DNA of 57,165 nucleotides from Clostridia bacterium. GTDB lineage: Bacteria > Bacillota > Clostridia > Lachnospirales > Lachnospiraceae. The notes beneath the pieces are model-generated. The model was not told the origin of the DNA and made no database searches. It worked only from the letters and a program-made list of their open reading frames with translations. Positions 9,364 to 16,012 of this stretch are shown here, in pieces. Made by a program: the position numbers and the translations under genes. Location: contig QKJQ01000030.1 of assembly GCA_003249225.1 (NCBI GenBank), positions 1 through 57,165 of the forward strand, written 5' to 3'. Each line of letters begins with the position of its first letter. Positions within the stretch are counted from its first letter, which is position 1.

Positions 9364-9640
9364 GTATTTCTCTCTTTCTTTCTATATTCGTTACAAATCA
9401 TTACGTTCGTTGTCTGCTGTCCTATGCAAAAGCAAAGCAATAAGTCATGCGGTTATCAGCTTCAAATGGATTCCTGTTCCCAAATAGAAGCAGGGAGCAT
9501 ACTATGAATAAAAAGAACCCGTTCCATGAATAGAGAAGATATCATTCCATGAAGAAAGAAGCTATCAGAACCATTCTGTGAAACAATACGTGGTTATCTT
9601 ACCATAGAAACAAAAGAAAGACAATGAGAAAGGACGCAGT
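9364..9640. other. Intergenic region between ksgA and the GNAT gene
   Basis: This region has no gene. Loose direct repeats of a TTCCATGAA(T/G) type occur at about 9520-9580 (CGTTCCATGAATAGAGAAG, CATTCCATGAAGAAAGAAG, CCATTCTGTGAAAC). Their role is unknown. Confidence 0.35.
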
Positions 9641-10537
9641 ATGCACTACATACAATGCAGAAAACTGAATAAAAGAAAAAGACAGCAGATCATCGAACTG
9701 GAAGATAAGTGCTTTCCGGATGGAGAAAGGCCATGGTCAAAGGGAGAGGGGAAGGACAATTACAAGAACCTGTATACAACGGCAGATTGCTTTTTTCTTT
9801 GTTATCAGAAGGAACAGCTTGTGGGATTCCTGGGACTTTTTATTCCGGAGGAAGACGCAGAGCTGACGGCATTTGTTGAACCATCCTTTCAAAGAAAAGG
9901 CATCTTTACAGAGCTTTTAAAAAGAGCTACGGCGGTAATGAAAAGATACAGACTCCAAAGTCTTTTCTGCTATCCGAAATCGCAGGGCGTTCTTGTGGAT
10001 AACACAAGAGAAACGCAGCCAGCATTGTGGAAAACCGGTTGGGCAAGAGAATCGGTGGAGCTGATGATGGAACGAAGTGCAGTCAGTAACCAGGACCAAA
10101 AGGCAGACATAAGCACAGAAAATCATGCAAAATTACGGCTGTTAACAAAACAAACGGAAGACATAAGCCAAATTGCCGCTATGGAGGCAGATCTCTTTGG
10201 TGGAGAAGAAGTTGGGGAAGAGGCATTTCAATCCGCTATGGCAGAAGAAAATACAGAATGCTTTGCATTTTACTGCAACGAAGACTTACTTGGTGCCTGC
10301 TGTATTAAAAGTGGAAAGCAGAAAGACTTTATCTTTGGGGTCGTTATAAAGAAAAGCGAGCAGGGGAAAGGGTATGGGCAAAAAATGCTGCAATTGCTTT
10401 TTCAAAACAAAAAGACCTGCAAACATTCGCTATGTCTGCAAGTCTCCTATCATAATGTTAGTGCGGTCGCGCTGTATCATAAACTGGGATTTGTAATAAC
10501 ACAGCAGCAGGAAGTATACAGGCGGCTGATCTCTTAG
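9641..10537 (+). CDS. Tandem GNAT-family N-acetyltransferase
   Basis: This protein of 298 aa appears to hold two GNAT folds. The first (about 1-120) has a beta-bulge and pyrophosphate-loop-like segment FVEPSFQRKGIFTELL. The second (about 160-298) has the clearer loop VVIKKSEQGKGYGQKMLQLL followed by the VSYHNVSAVALYHKLGF helix-turn typical of the C-terminal half. GNAT enzymes transfer an acyl group from acyl-CoA to an amine. The acceptor cannot be read from the sequence. In tandem GNATs one domain is often non-catalytic; here the second keeps the better Q/R-G-x-G-x-G signature. The ribosome site is AAAGGA 7 nt before ATG. It converges with the membrane protein gene, only 4 bp apart. Confidence 0.8.
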   Translation: MHYIQCRKLNKRKRQQIIELEDKCFPDGERPWSKGEGKDNYKNLYTTADCFFLCYQKEQLVGFLGLFIPEEDAELTAFVEPSFQRKGIFTELLKRATAVMKRYRLQSLFCYPKSQGVLVDNTRETQPALWKTGWARESVELMMERSAVSNQDQKADISTENHAKLRLLTKQTEDISQIAAMEADLFGGEEVGEEAFQSAMAEENTECFAFYCNEDLLGACCIKSGKQKDFIFGVVIKKSEQGKGYGQKMLQLLFQNKKTCKHSLCLQVSYHNVSAVALYHKLGFVITQQQEVYRRLIS

Positions 10538-10541
10538 GTGT

Positions 10542-11276
10542 TTACTTCTTACTGCGCTTTTTCTGATAGATTCTGACGGAGAGGTAAAAAAACAACAAAG
10601 CCAGCAAGGTTACAACGATTCGGTTCAGAACAAGCAGGGTGAGATTCTCGTGGAAAGCTTCGTAACCACCAAGGGTTGTATGCCGTATGGCAAGTGCGGT
10701 GTTATAATCACCGATCTCTTTCGTCGAGCCAAGGGTAAGGATCCAGAGGACAGCCTGCAATGGCAGAGCAAGCGGCAGATTGGTCAGGTAGGTGATAAAC
10801 ATGCCGAGTGCTACGGTAAACAAAAGTGACGGCAGCAGCCAGGTGACCGGATAATACAAAAAGCTGAAATAAGACAAAAAATCACCTGTATTTGGAGAAA
10901 GAATGTATTGAAGGAGTGCTGCAATTGCTGCAATTAATACAGGAACGAAAAGCATGATCGTCATGGCAAGGGCTCTTGCACTTTGGATTAAGAACGAAGA
11001 ATGACTGGAAGCGGCATAAGGATCTGTCTGCTTTAAACGTGCATCCTTCCTAAGATAAAGTACAATCAGAAAGCTTGTGAAGAACACGGTCACAGTTCCG
11101 TAGGAGTCACAAAAAACGCGGGCAAAGGCAGCCGGGTCCACGGCAACACCATCGTCCACAACGGCAGCCGGCAGGTACTGCAAAAGGTAGAACACAGGAA
11201 TCATAAGAACATAACCAAAGTACAACAGACTTTTTATAAAATATTTACATTCGGATTTGACCAGTTTCAATAACAT
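10542..11276 (-). CDS. Multi-pass membrane protein, ABC-2 permease-like
   Basis: This protein of 244 aa has about six hydrophobic segments, a short cytoplasmic N-terminus and a lysine-rich C-terminus (KKRSKK). The layout and the opening LLKLVKSECKYFIKSLLYF resemble ABC-2-type permeases that begin with a short amphipathic helix before the first membrane segment. No ATPase gene lies beside it, so either it uses a distant ATPase or it is not a transporter subunit. It is followed on the same strand, upstream, by a small membrane protein gene 38 bp away that probably belongs to the same transcript. Function unassigned. Confidence 0.6.
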   Translation of the reverse strand: MLLKLVKSECKYFIKSLLYFGYVLMIPVFYLLQYLPAAVVDDGVAVDPAAFARVFCDSYGTVTVFFTSFLIVLYLRKDARLKQTDPYAASSHSSFLIQSARALAMTIMLFVPVLIAAIAALLQYILSPNTGDFLSYFSFLYYPVTWLLPSLLFTVALGMFITYLTNLPLALPLQAVLWILTLGSTKEIGDYNTALAIRHTTLGGYEAFHENLTLLVLNRIVVTLLALLFFYLSVRIYQKKRSKK

Positions 11277-11314
11277 GGGTTACCTCTTTCTATAAGAAAT
11301 CTTACGAGAAAATA

Positions 11315-11605
11315 CTATTTACGATGAAACAGCCGTGAAATGAGGGAAAAGCCTTCTTTTTGAGGTGAAGTGAGCCGCACTTCCACACTGGCAAGAATAA
11401 TAAAATAAGCCAGGGCAAAGATAAGCAGATAGGAAGTCCCATAACTATGCACATATAAATAAACGGTGATGGCGCCGAGCAAGGTCAGGATATACAGCGC
11501 AATACGGAAGATCATCTTTCTGACGTAGGCTTGTTCTGATTTTTTCTCTTTCTCTTTTTCTTCTGCTTTGGAGGCACCAAGATTCTTTAGATTGATGGAT
11601 GGCAT
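11315..11605 (-). CDS. Small two-pass membrane protein
   Basis: This protein of 96 aa starts behind AGGAG (7 nt spacing). The first 28 residues are highly charged (EEKEKEKKSEQ). Two membrane segments follow (about 32-50 and 55-75), and the tail is basic. I do not recognise a family. It is the first gene of a minus-strand pair with the ABC-2-like permease, so the two products may work together in the membrane. Confidence 0.65.
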   Translation of the reverse strand: MPSINLKNLGASKAEEKEKEKKSEQAYVRKMIFRIALYILTLLGAITVYLYVHSYGTSYLLIFALAYFIILASVEVRLTSPQKEGFSLISRLFHRK

Positions 11606-11825
11606 ACTTTCTTCTCCTTTCGAACAAAGATCTGCTTTAGTATAGCATTGATATCAAATGGTTTCAACCTTTAAGATACACTTGTTTTTTTACCATGTTA
11701 TGGTATCCTAAGAAGAGTAAAGAACTATGCGCTGCAGCAGATGTTTTGCCACTTGTTCAGACTAGCCAGGAACGAAGAACAAAGGGAAAAAAACACAAGC
11801 CAACCACACAGGAATGGAGAAAATT

Positions 11826-12926
11826 ATGAGCGATAAAAAAGACAATAAGAATGGTTATATGCTGAATGGTATCCTGTCGTTCAAGGGATATGACTGGTGG
11901 TGGCATTCTTTTACCGGAGTGAACCCAAAGACAGGAGAAGAAAAATCTTTTTTCATAGAATATTTTATTATCAATCCATCCAGGAATAATGAGAAGCCCG
12001 TATTTGGCAATGAAAAGAAAAAACCATCCTACCTGATGGTCAAAGTCGGCTGCTGGGGAAAAGACGCAAGACAGCTGCACCGGTATTTTGGCATCCGTGA
12101 GATGGAAAGCGATAAAAATGAACTTCGTGTCGTAGCAGGAGACTGTTTCCTTTCGGAATACGTAATCAAAGGAAATGTTACCGTAACAAAAGAAGAAGCA
12201 GAGAACAGACCGGAACTGCGCAGTGATGCTGGTTCTATGAGCTGGCTTCTGCAGATAGAAAAGCCAATATCATTCGATGTCGGGTATGGAAGTTCGAAGC
12301 TTTTTCGTAAGCTCAATGCCTTTGAAATGTACTGGCATGCACAGGGAATGAAAGCAGAATATAACGGAACCGTATATTTGGATGGAGAACGTTATCAGGT
12401 AACACCGCAGACCTGTTACGGTTATGCAGATAAGAACTGGGGAAGTAATTTTACAAAACCATGGATCTGGCTCAGCAGCAATGATCTGGTAAGTGTCATG
12501 TCCGGCCGGCAGCTGAAGAACTCTGCCTTTGATATTGGCGGTGGCTGCCCAAAAGTATTTCATATTCCGCTCAAACAGAAACTTCTTACCTGTTTTCATT
12601 ATGAAGGTACAAACTTTGAATTTAATTTTTCAAAATTCTGGACCTTTACCCAGACGAAATTTTCCTGCATGGAAACTGACAAAGATATTATCTGGCAGGT
12701 GCGAACAGCAAATGCAACCGGAGCAATGAAAGTGAAAGTGGTATGTCCCAAAGAGGAGATGCTGCTGATGCGTTATGTCGCCCCGGATGGGGAAGAGAAG
12801 CACCCGCGGCTTTGGAATGGCGGGACCGGAAATGCATACATAAAGCTATACAAAAGAAGATTTGGACTTCTTAAATTACTTGATGAGATTGTTGCCGGAC
12901 ATGTCGGCTGTGAGTATGGGGAATAG
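11826..12926 (+). CDS. Tocopherol-cyclase-like protein
   Basis: This protein of 366 aa resembles the tocopherol cyclase-like family (a lipocalin/CrtC-type beta-barrel fold) found in some Firmicutes, with no link to vitamin E synthesis in these bacteria. Hallmarks are the opening GYDWWWHSFTG, the central YGYADKNWGSNFTKPWIWLS block and the late LWNGGTGNAYIKLY segment, all rich in aromatic residues and glycine. The actual reaction is unknown; a hydrophobic ligand or lipid substrate is an inference from the fold. I chose the second ATG (MSDKK), 6 nt after GGAG, over an ATG at 11814 that overlaps the ribosome site. It converges with the radical SAM gene. Confidence 0.7.
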   Translation: MSDKKDNKNGYMLNGILSFKGYDWWWHSFTGVNPKTGEEKSFFIEYFIINPSRNNEKPVFGNEKKKPSYLMVKVGCWGKDARQLHRYFGIREMESDKNELRVVAGDCFLSEYVIKGNVTVTKEEAENRPELRSDAGSMSWLLQIEKPISFDVGYGSSKLFRKLNAFEMYWHAQGMKAEYNGTVYLDGERYQVTPQTCYGYADKNWGSNFTKPWIWLSSNDLVSVMSGRQLKNSAFDIGGGCPKVFHIPLKQKLLTCFHYEGTNFEFNFSKFWTFTQTKFSCMETDKDIIWQVRTANATGAMKVKVVCPKEEMLLMRYVAPDGEEKHPRLWNGGTGNAYIKLYKRRFGLLKLLDEIVAGHVGCEYGE

Positions 12927-12955
12927 GCCTGGCACAGCAGAAGAAAATTGAAGTA

Positions 12956-13648
12956 TTATATACCACGCAGTTCTGCATTTTTAAAATAAGGCCTGGCCGT
13001 TTCAAGAAAAAGCTGCATTTCCTCTCTGGAGAGGGCATGATAACCATCGCCGATGATATCACCGGAGTCCTTATAGGATTGCAGATAGTAATTGGAAGCG
13101 CCGTTTAACCAGGTTCCGATTGCACTCACATCGGACAGTTCATGAAACTCCTGTACATAGGTTGTCCGAAATTCATAGGAAATGCCGGAGTTCATTAAGA
13201 GGGAGACACTTTCCTCGATCGGAGCAAGATCGGTATTTGGCCGACCACAGGTGAGCGCATATTTTTCTTTTGAATTCTTTATATCCATGGCGACCATGTC
13301 AAGAACCTGCTCTTTTAAAAGACTTGACAGCATGGCAGGATTCGTTCCATTTGTGTCAAGTTTAACGGCATACCCCAATTCTTTAATACGTTTAATAAAA
13401 TCAGGGAGATCAGGATTCAGAGTCGGCTCTCCGCCACTGATACAGACCCCCTCCAGTGTTCCTTTTCGTAATTCCAGAAAATCAAAGATCTCACTTTCCT
13501 GAATCACTGGCTGTGAATTCGGCCGTAGGACCAGAGAAGCATTATGACAGAATGGACACCGGTAATTACAACGCCCGGTGAATAACAGGCAGGCAAGTTT
13601 CCCCGGATAATCAAGCAGGGTCAGTTTATTAATTCCATGTATGTTCAA
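12956..13648 (-). CDS. Anaerobic ribonucleotide reductase activating-type radical SAM protein
   Basis: This protein of 230 aa is a radical SAM protein. The iron-sulfur cluster motif is CNYRCPFC (CxxxCxxC, about residue 27-34) and a GGEPT motif follows at about 70, with VKLDTNGT beyond. It resembles the NrdG2-type activase that uses SAM to generate a glycyl radical on class III ribonucleotide reductase. No nrdD is in the window, so the partner is inferred. The start is a TTG that overlaps the tadA stop (ACTTGA) and is placed 8 nt after GGAGGA. This arrangement implies translational coupling with tadA. Confidence 0.85.
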   Translation of the reverse strand: MNIHGINKLTLLDYPGKLACLLFTGRCNYRCPFCHNASLVLRPNSQPVIQESEIFDFLELRKGTLEGVCISGGEPTLNPDLPDFIKRIKELGYAVKLDTNGTNPAMLSSLLKEQVLDMVAMDIKNSKEKYALTCGRPNTDLAPIEESVSLLMNSGISYEFRTTYVQEFHELSDVSAIGTWLNGASNYYLQSYKDSGDIIGDGYHALSREEMQLFLETARPYFKNAELRGI

Positions 13649-14154
13649 GTTGTTTCTCCTCCCTTGTTCTCTTTTTGTCTTTGTTTTTCAGCTTTATTTC
13701 TTATCCGAAGCTGTTCAAAAAAATCCTGTAGGACTTTTGTACATTCAGCCTCCAGAACACCGGTTTCGAGTTCGACCTGATGATTGAATTCTTTCATCTG
13801 TAAAAGATTAAGTACAGAACCGGCACAGCCTGCTTTTGGATTCATTGTTCCTATTATGACTTTATCGATACGTGACTGCACAAGAGCACCGGCACACATC
13901 TGGCATGGTTCCAGGGTCACATACATGGTACAGCCTTCCAGTCTCCAGTCTCCGAGCGCTCTGCTTGCTTTTTGAATGGCAAGGATTTCTGCATGCGCCA
14001 GAGTCGTTTTGTTTTTATTTCTTTTATTATATCCTCTTCCAATGATTTTTCCTTCATGCACAATAACACAACCAATGGGAACTTCTCCAATGGCAGCAGC
14101 TTTTTCTGCCTGCTTTAAGGCTTTTTTCATGTAATGGGAATTTAAATCTTTCAT
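13645..14154 (-). CDS. tadA: tRNA-specific adenosine deaminase
   Basis: This protein of 169 aa deaminates A34 of tRNA-Arg(ACG) to inosine, allowing CGN decoding. Zinc ligands and the catalytic glutamate are visible in TLAHAEILAI (HAE) and PCQMC (PCxxC). The C-terminus is highly charged (KAEKQRQKENKGG). I start at the ATG of MKDLN, 6 nt after GAGG; a GTG four codons upstream is less likely. The 3' end overlaps the radical SAM gene. The leader holds a 47-bp duplication and a promoter shared in part with the divergent lipoprotein gene. Confidence 0.94.
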   Translation of the reverse strand: MKDLNSHYMKKALKQAEKAAAIGEVPIGCVIVHEGKIIGRGYNKRNKNKTTLAHAEILAIQKASRALGDWRLEGCTMYVTLEPCQMCAGALVQSRIDKVIIGTMNPKAGCAGSVLNLLQMKEFNHQVELETGVLEAECTKVLQDFFEQLRIRNKAEKQRQKENKGGETT

Positions 14155-14171
14155 AGATATCCTCACTATAA

Positions 14172-14218
14172 ATGCTTTTCCATGCAGGCATGGAACGCAT
14201 TACTTTTTGATCCTGGTA
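14172..14218 (-). repeat. tadA leader repeat, proximal copy
   Basis: This 47-bp segment is identical to 14359-14405. It contains a near-perfect hairpin, ATGC-TTTTCCATG-CAGG-CATGGAA-CGCAT. It lies directly upstream of the tadA ribosome site. Confidence 0.9.
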
Positions 14219-14358
14219 CTTTTTAAGGATGGGGCCAAAAGGTATTTTGTCCCTCATATGATACACGGATTGTTCCGCACGAAGTGCTCTCACAATCCTA
14301 AACATTCGAAATTCGCCCTGATCGGGCTGCTTTCTCATGTTTTGCGGATCCAAAATCC
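14219..14358 (-). other. Spacer between the tadA leader repeats
   Basis: These 140 bp contain two hairpins on the minus strand: GCCCGATCAGGGC, and GGATTGT-GAGA-GCACTTCGTGC-GGA-ACAATCC. An open frame crosses the spacer but has no good ribosome site and reads into tadA out of frame, so I do not call a gene. Confidence 0.5.
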
Positions 14359-14405
14359 ATGCTTTTCCATGCAGGCATGGAACGCATTACTTTTTGATCC
14401 TGGTA
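14359..14405 (-). repeat. tadA leader repeat, promoter-proximal copy
   Basis: This exact duplicate of 14172-14218 is offset by 187 bp. It begins immediately after the minus-strand promoter, so the transcript would open with this hairpin and repeat it before the gene. Confidence 0.9.
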
Positions 14406-14409
14406 TCAT

Positions 14410-14461
14410 ATTATAAAGGATATTACCGCTTCTTGCAATGTTTCGGTAAATTTAGTATAAT
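14410..14461. promoter_or_regulatory. Divergent promoters sharing one palindromic -35 box
   Basis: TTGCAA (14433-14438) is its own reverse complement. Toward the right it is followed by exactly 17 bp and TATAAT (14456-14461), serving the LRR lipoprotein. Toward the left it is followed by exactly 17 bp and TATAAT (14410-14415 on the minus strand), serving tadA. The two promoters are mirror images about a single -35 hexamer, so polymerase cannot occupy both at once. Confidence 0.8.
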
Positions 14462-14493
14462 AAGTAAGAAAAAACAGAGATTCGAGGGTGAAA

Positions 14494-15606
14494 ATGAAAC
14501 GTCTGTCAGTTATTCTTTTGATTACGGCAGTCTTGTTGTCAGGTTGCCAGGGAAATAAACAAAATGAAGACACAACCATGATTACGCCGGTCGTTACATC
14601 GGCGCTTGTTACGGTACCCGCCAGCGATTCATCAACCCCGACACCATCGATGGAAGCACAGGTATCAGCAACAGTGGCTGCAACAGCTGCTCCGACCGAA
14701 GCAATTGTTACCGAAGCAGCATCAACACCGGAAGCTGCGACAGTAACACCAACGCCAAAAGAGACAGATCAGACATCAACAACAGAGGTTACAGTAACCC
14801 CAAACCCTGAGGTAACTGAGGCACCAACCGCTACTACGACACCATCGGGTGATCCTATAGTTACAAGTGCAACGCCGACAGCGGCTCAAATAAAGACATC
14901 AACATCAACGCCAAAACCCACAGCAACAAAGGCACCAACACCAACAAAAGCACCTGAAAAGACAGATGCTATCTCCTGGTCGGATTCATCTCTTGAATCT
15001 GCGGTCAGGAGCACACTTGGTAAGAGCAGCGGAACAATTTATGAGGAAGATGTTACTTCGATAACAACACTTGACCTGACAAACAAAAGCATAAAAAGTA
15101 TAGCAGATCTTTCCTTTTTTACAGGACTGACAAGCCTTACGCTGGATGAGAATTCAATCAGCGATCTATCACCCTTAAAAGGATTAACAAGTCTGAAGAC
15201 ACTGTCCGTCGGATATAACAGTGTTTCAGATATCAGTTCTCTTTCCGGTCTTACCAATCTTACGGCGCTATGGCTGAACAACAATAAGATCACATCGATC
15301 GATGCTTTAGGAAAGCTGACAAAACTAACAGAGCTTTCGTTAAATTATAATACAATTTCAGATATTACCCCGCTTGCCAATCTTAAGAATTTGGAAACCT
15401 TACGGTTAATCGGAAACAAAGCAAGCAACTTGTCCTCGCTGCAGAATCTAAGTAAACTAACATCCGTATGGCTGAGCTGGAATTCAATCACAGACATCAG
15501 CCCGCTGAAGAACATCTCAAAATCAGCCACCTTGAATCTGGCTGGAAATGCAATCACAGACTGGTCACCGGTGTCGCATGTAAAAGCTGTTATCGGCAGA
15601 CCTTGA
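14494..15606 (+). CDS. Leucine-rich-repeat surface lipoprotein
   Basis: This protein of 370 aa begins with a lipoprotein signal peptide whose lipobox is LLSGC (Cys18), so it is expected to be lipid-anchored on the outer face of the membrane. A long Thr/Pro/Ala/Glu-rich linker (about 25-160) follows. Internalin-type 22-residue leucine-rich repeats with (L)xxLxxLxLxxNxIsDisPL spacing begin after a short cap at about 160-185 and run to the C-terminus, roughly seven repeats. Such proteins usually bind protein or glycan ligands; no ligand can be named. The start is the ATG 5 nt after GAGGG; an in-frame GTG two codons earlier overlaps the ribosome site. Its stop codon overlaps the -35 box of the SRP RNA promoter. 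Confidence 0.85.
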   Translation: MKRLSVILLITAVLLSGCQGNKQNEDTTMITPVVTSALVTVPASDSSTPTPSMEAQVSATVAATAAPTEAIVTEAASTPEAATVTPTPKETDQTSTTEVTVTPNPEVTEAPTATTTPSGDPIVTSATPTAAQIKTSTSTPKPTATKAPTPTKAPEKTDAISWSDSSLESAVRSTLGKSSGTIYEEDVTSITTLDLTNKSIKSIADLSFFTGLTSLTLDENSISDLSPLKGLTSLKTLSVGYNSVSDISSLSGLTNLTALWLNNNKITSIDALGKLTKLTELSLNYNTISDITPLANLKNLETLRLIGNKASNLSSLQNLSKLTSVWLSWNSITDISPLKNISKSATLNLAGNAITDWSPVSHVKAVIGRP

Positions 15607-15631
15607 CAGATGGCAAAAAAATTAGTATACT
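15603..15631 (+). promoter_or_regulatory. Promoter of the SRP RNA
   Basis: TTGACA (15603-15608), 17 bp and TATACT (15626-15631). The -35 box overlaps the TGA stop of the upstream lipoprotein gene. Confidence 0.8.
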
Positions 15632-15639
15632 TTACATTC

Positions 15640-15922
15640 AGTTGTTATGTTTGAAATTTCCGTGCAGCCGGGGAGACAGCGGTGCCCTGTACCTGCAATC
15701 CGCTACAGCAGGGGTGATATCCTGCCTAGGGCATTCTCTGGCAAAGCAGCCCGTTATAAGTGATGTTGACGTTTGGGTCTTACGCAACAGGAATTCATGA
15801 ACCGTGTCAGGGCAGGAATGCAGCAGCACTAAGTGAAAGCTCTTGTGTGCCGTAGGGGTGCCTGGACCGAGTTAACTGTAAAGGTAACGTTTGTTTTAGA
15901 TGTTCGAAGCAGGGTGCACGGA
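15640..15922 (+). ncRNA. ffs: Signal recognition particle RNA, large Firmicutes type
   Basis: The conserved SRP domain is clear at 15804-15829: GTGTCAG, GGCA, the GGAA tetraloop, TGC and AGCAGCAC, giving the helix 8 asymmetric loop. The Alu-domain features of Bacillus and Clostridium SRP RNAs surround it, including GGGTGCCTGGACCGAGTTAACTG on the 3' side. The 5' CCGTGCAGCC pairs with the 3' GGGTGCACGG to close the molecule at about 15659-15921. The RNA binds Ffh and guides co-translational targeting of membrane and secreted proteins. The exact 5' end is uncertain because the promoter predicts a start about 20 nt earlier. dnaX, its frequent neighbour, is not adjacent. Confidence 0.93.
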
Positions 15923-15935
15923 TTCAATATAGATT

Positions 15936-15987
15936 CAGCCCGTTACGGGTCTTGCTCATGAACCGTTGGGTTGTGGGCCTTTTTTTG
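15936..15987 (+). terminator. Terminator of the SRP RNA
   Basis: GCCCGT pairs with GTGGGC (with G-U pairs) around an imperfect stem, followed by CTTTTTTTG. Confidence 0.6.
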
Positions 15988-16012
15988 TTATATTGAAAAT
16001 CAGGGAGGACCT

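Noticed and set aside
14054..14353. A 99-codon minus-strand frame across the tadA leader
   Set aside because: It starts in the duplicated leader and runs into tadA out of frame. Its length is explained by the repeat, and no ribosome site supports it.
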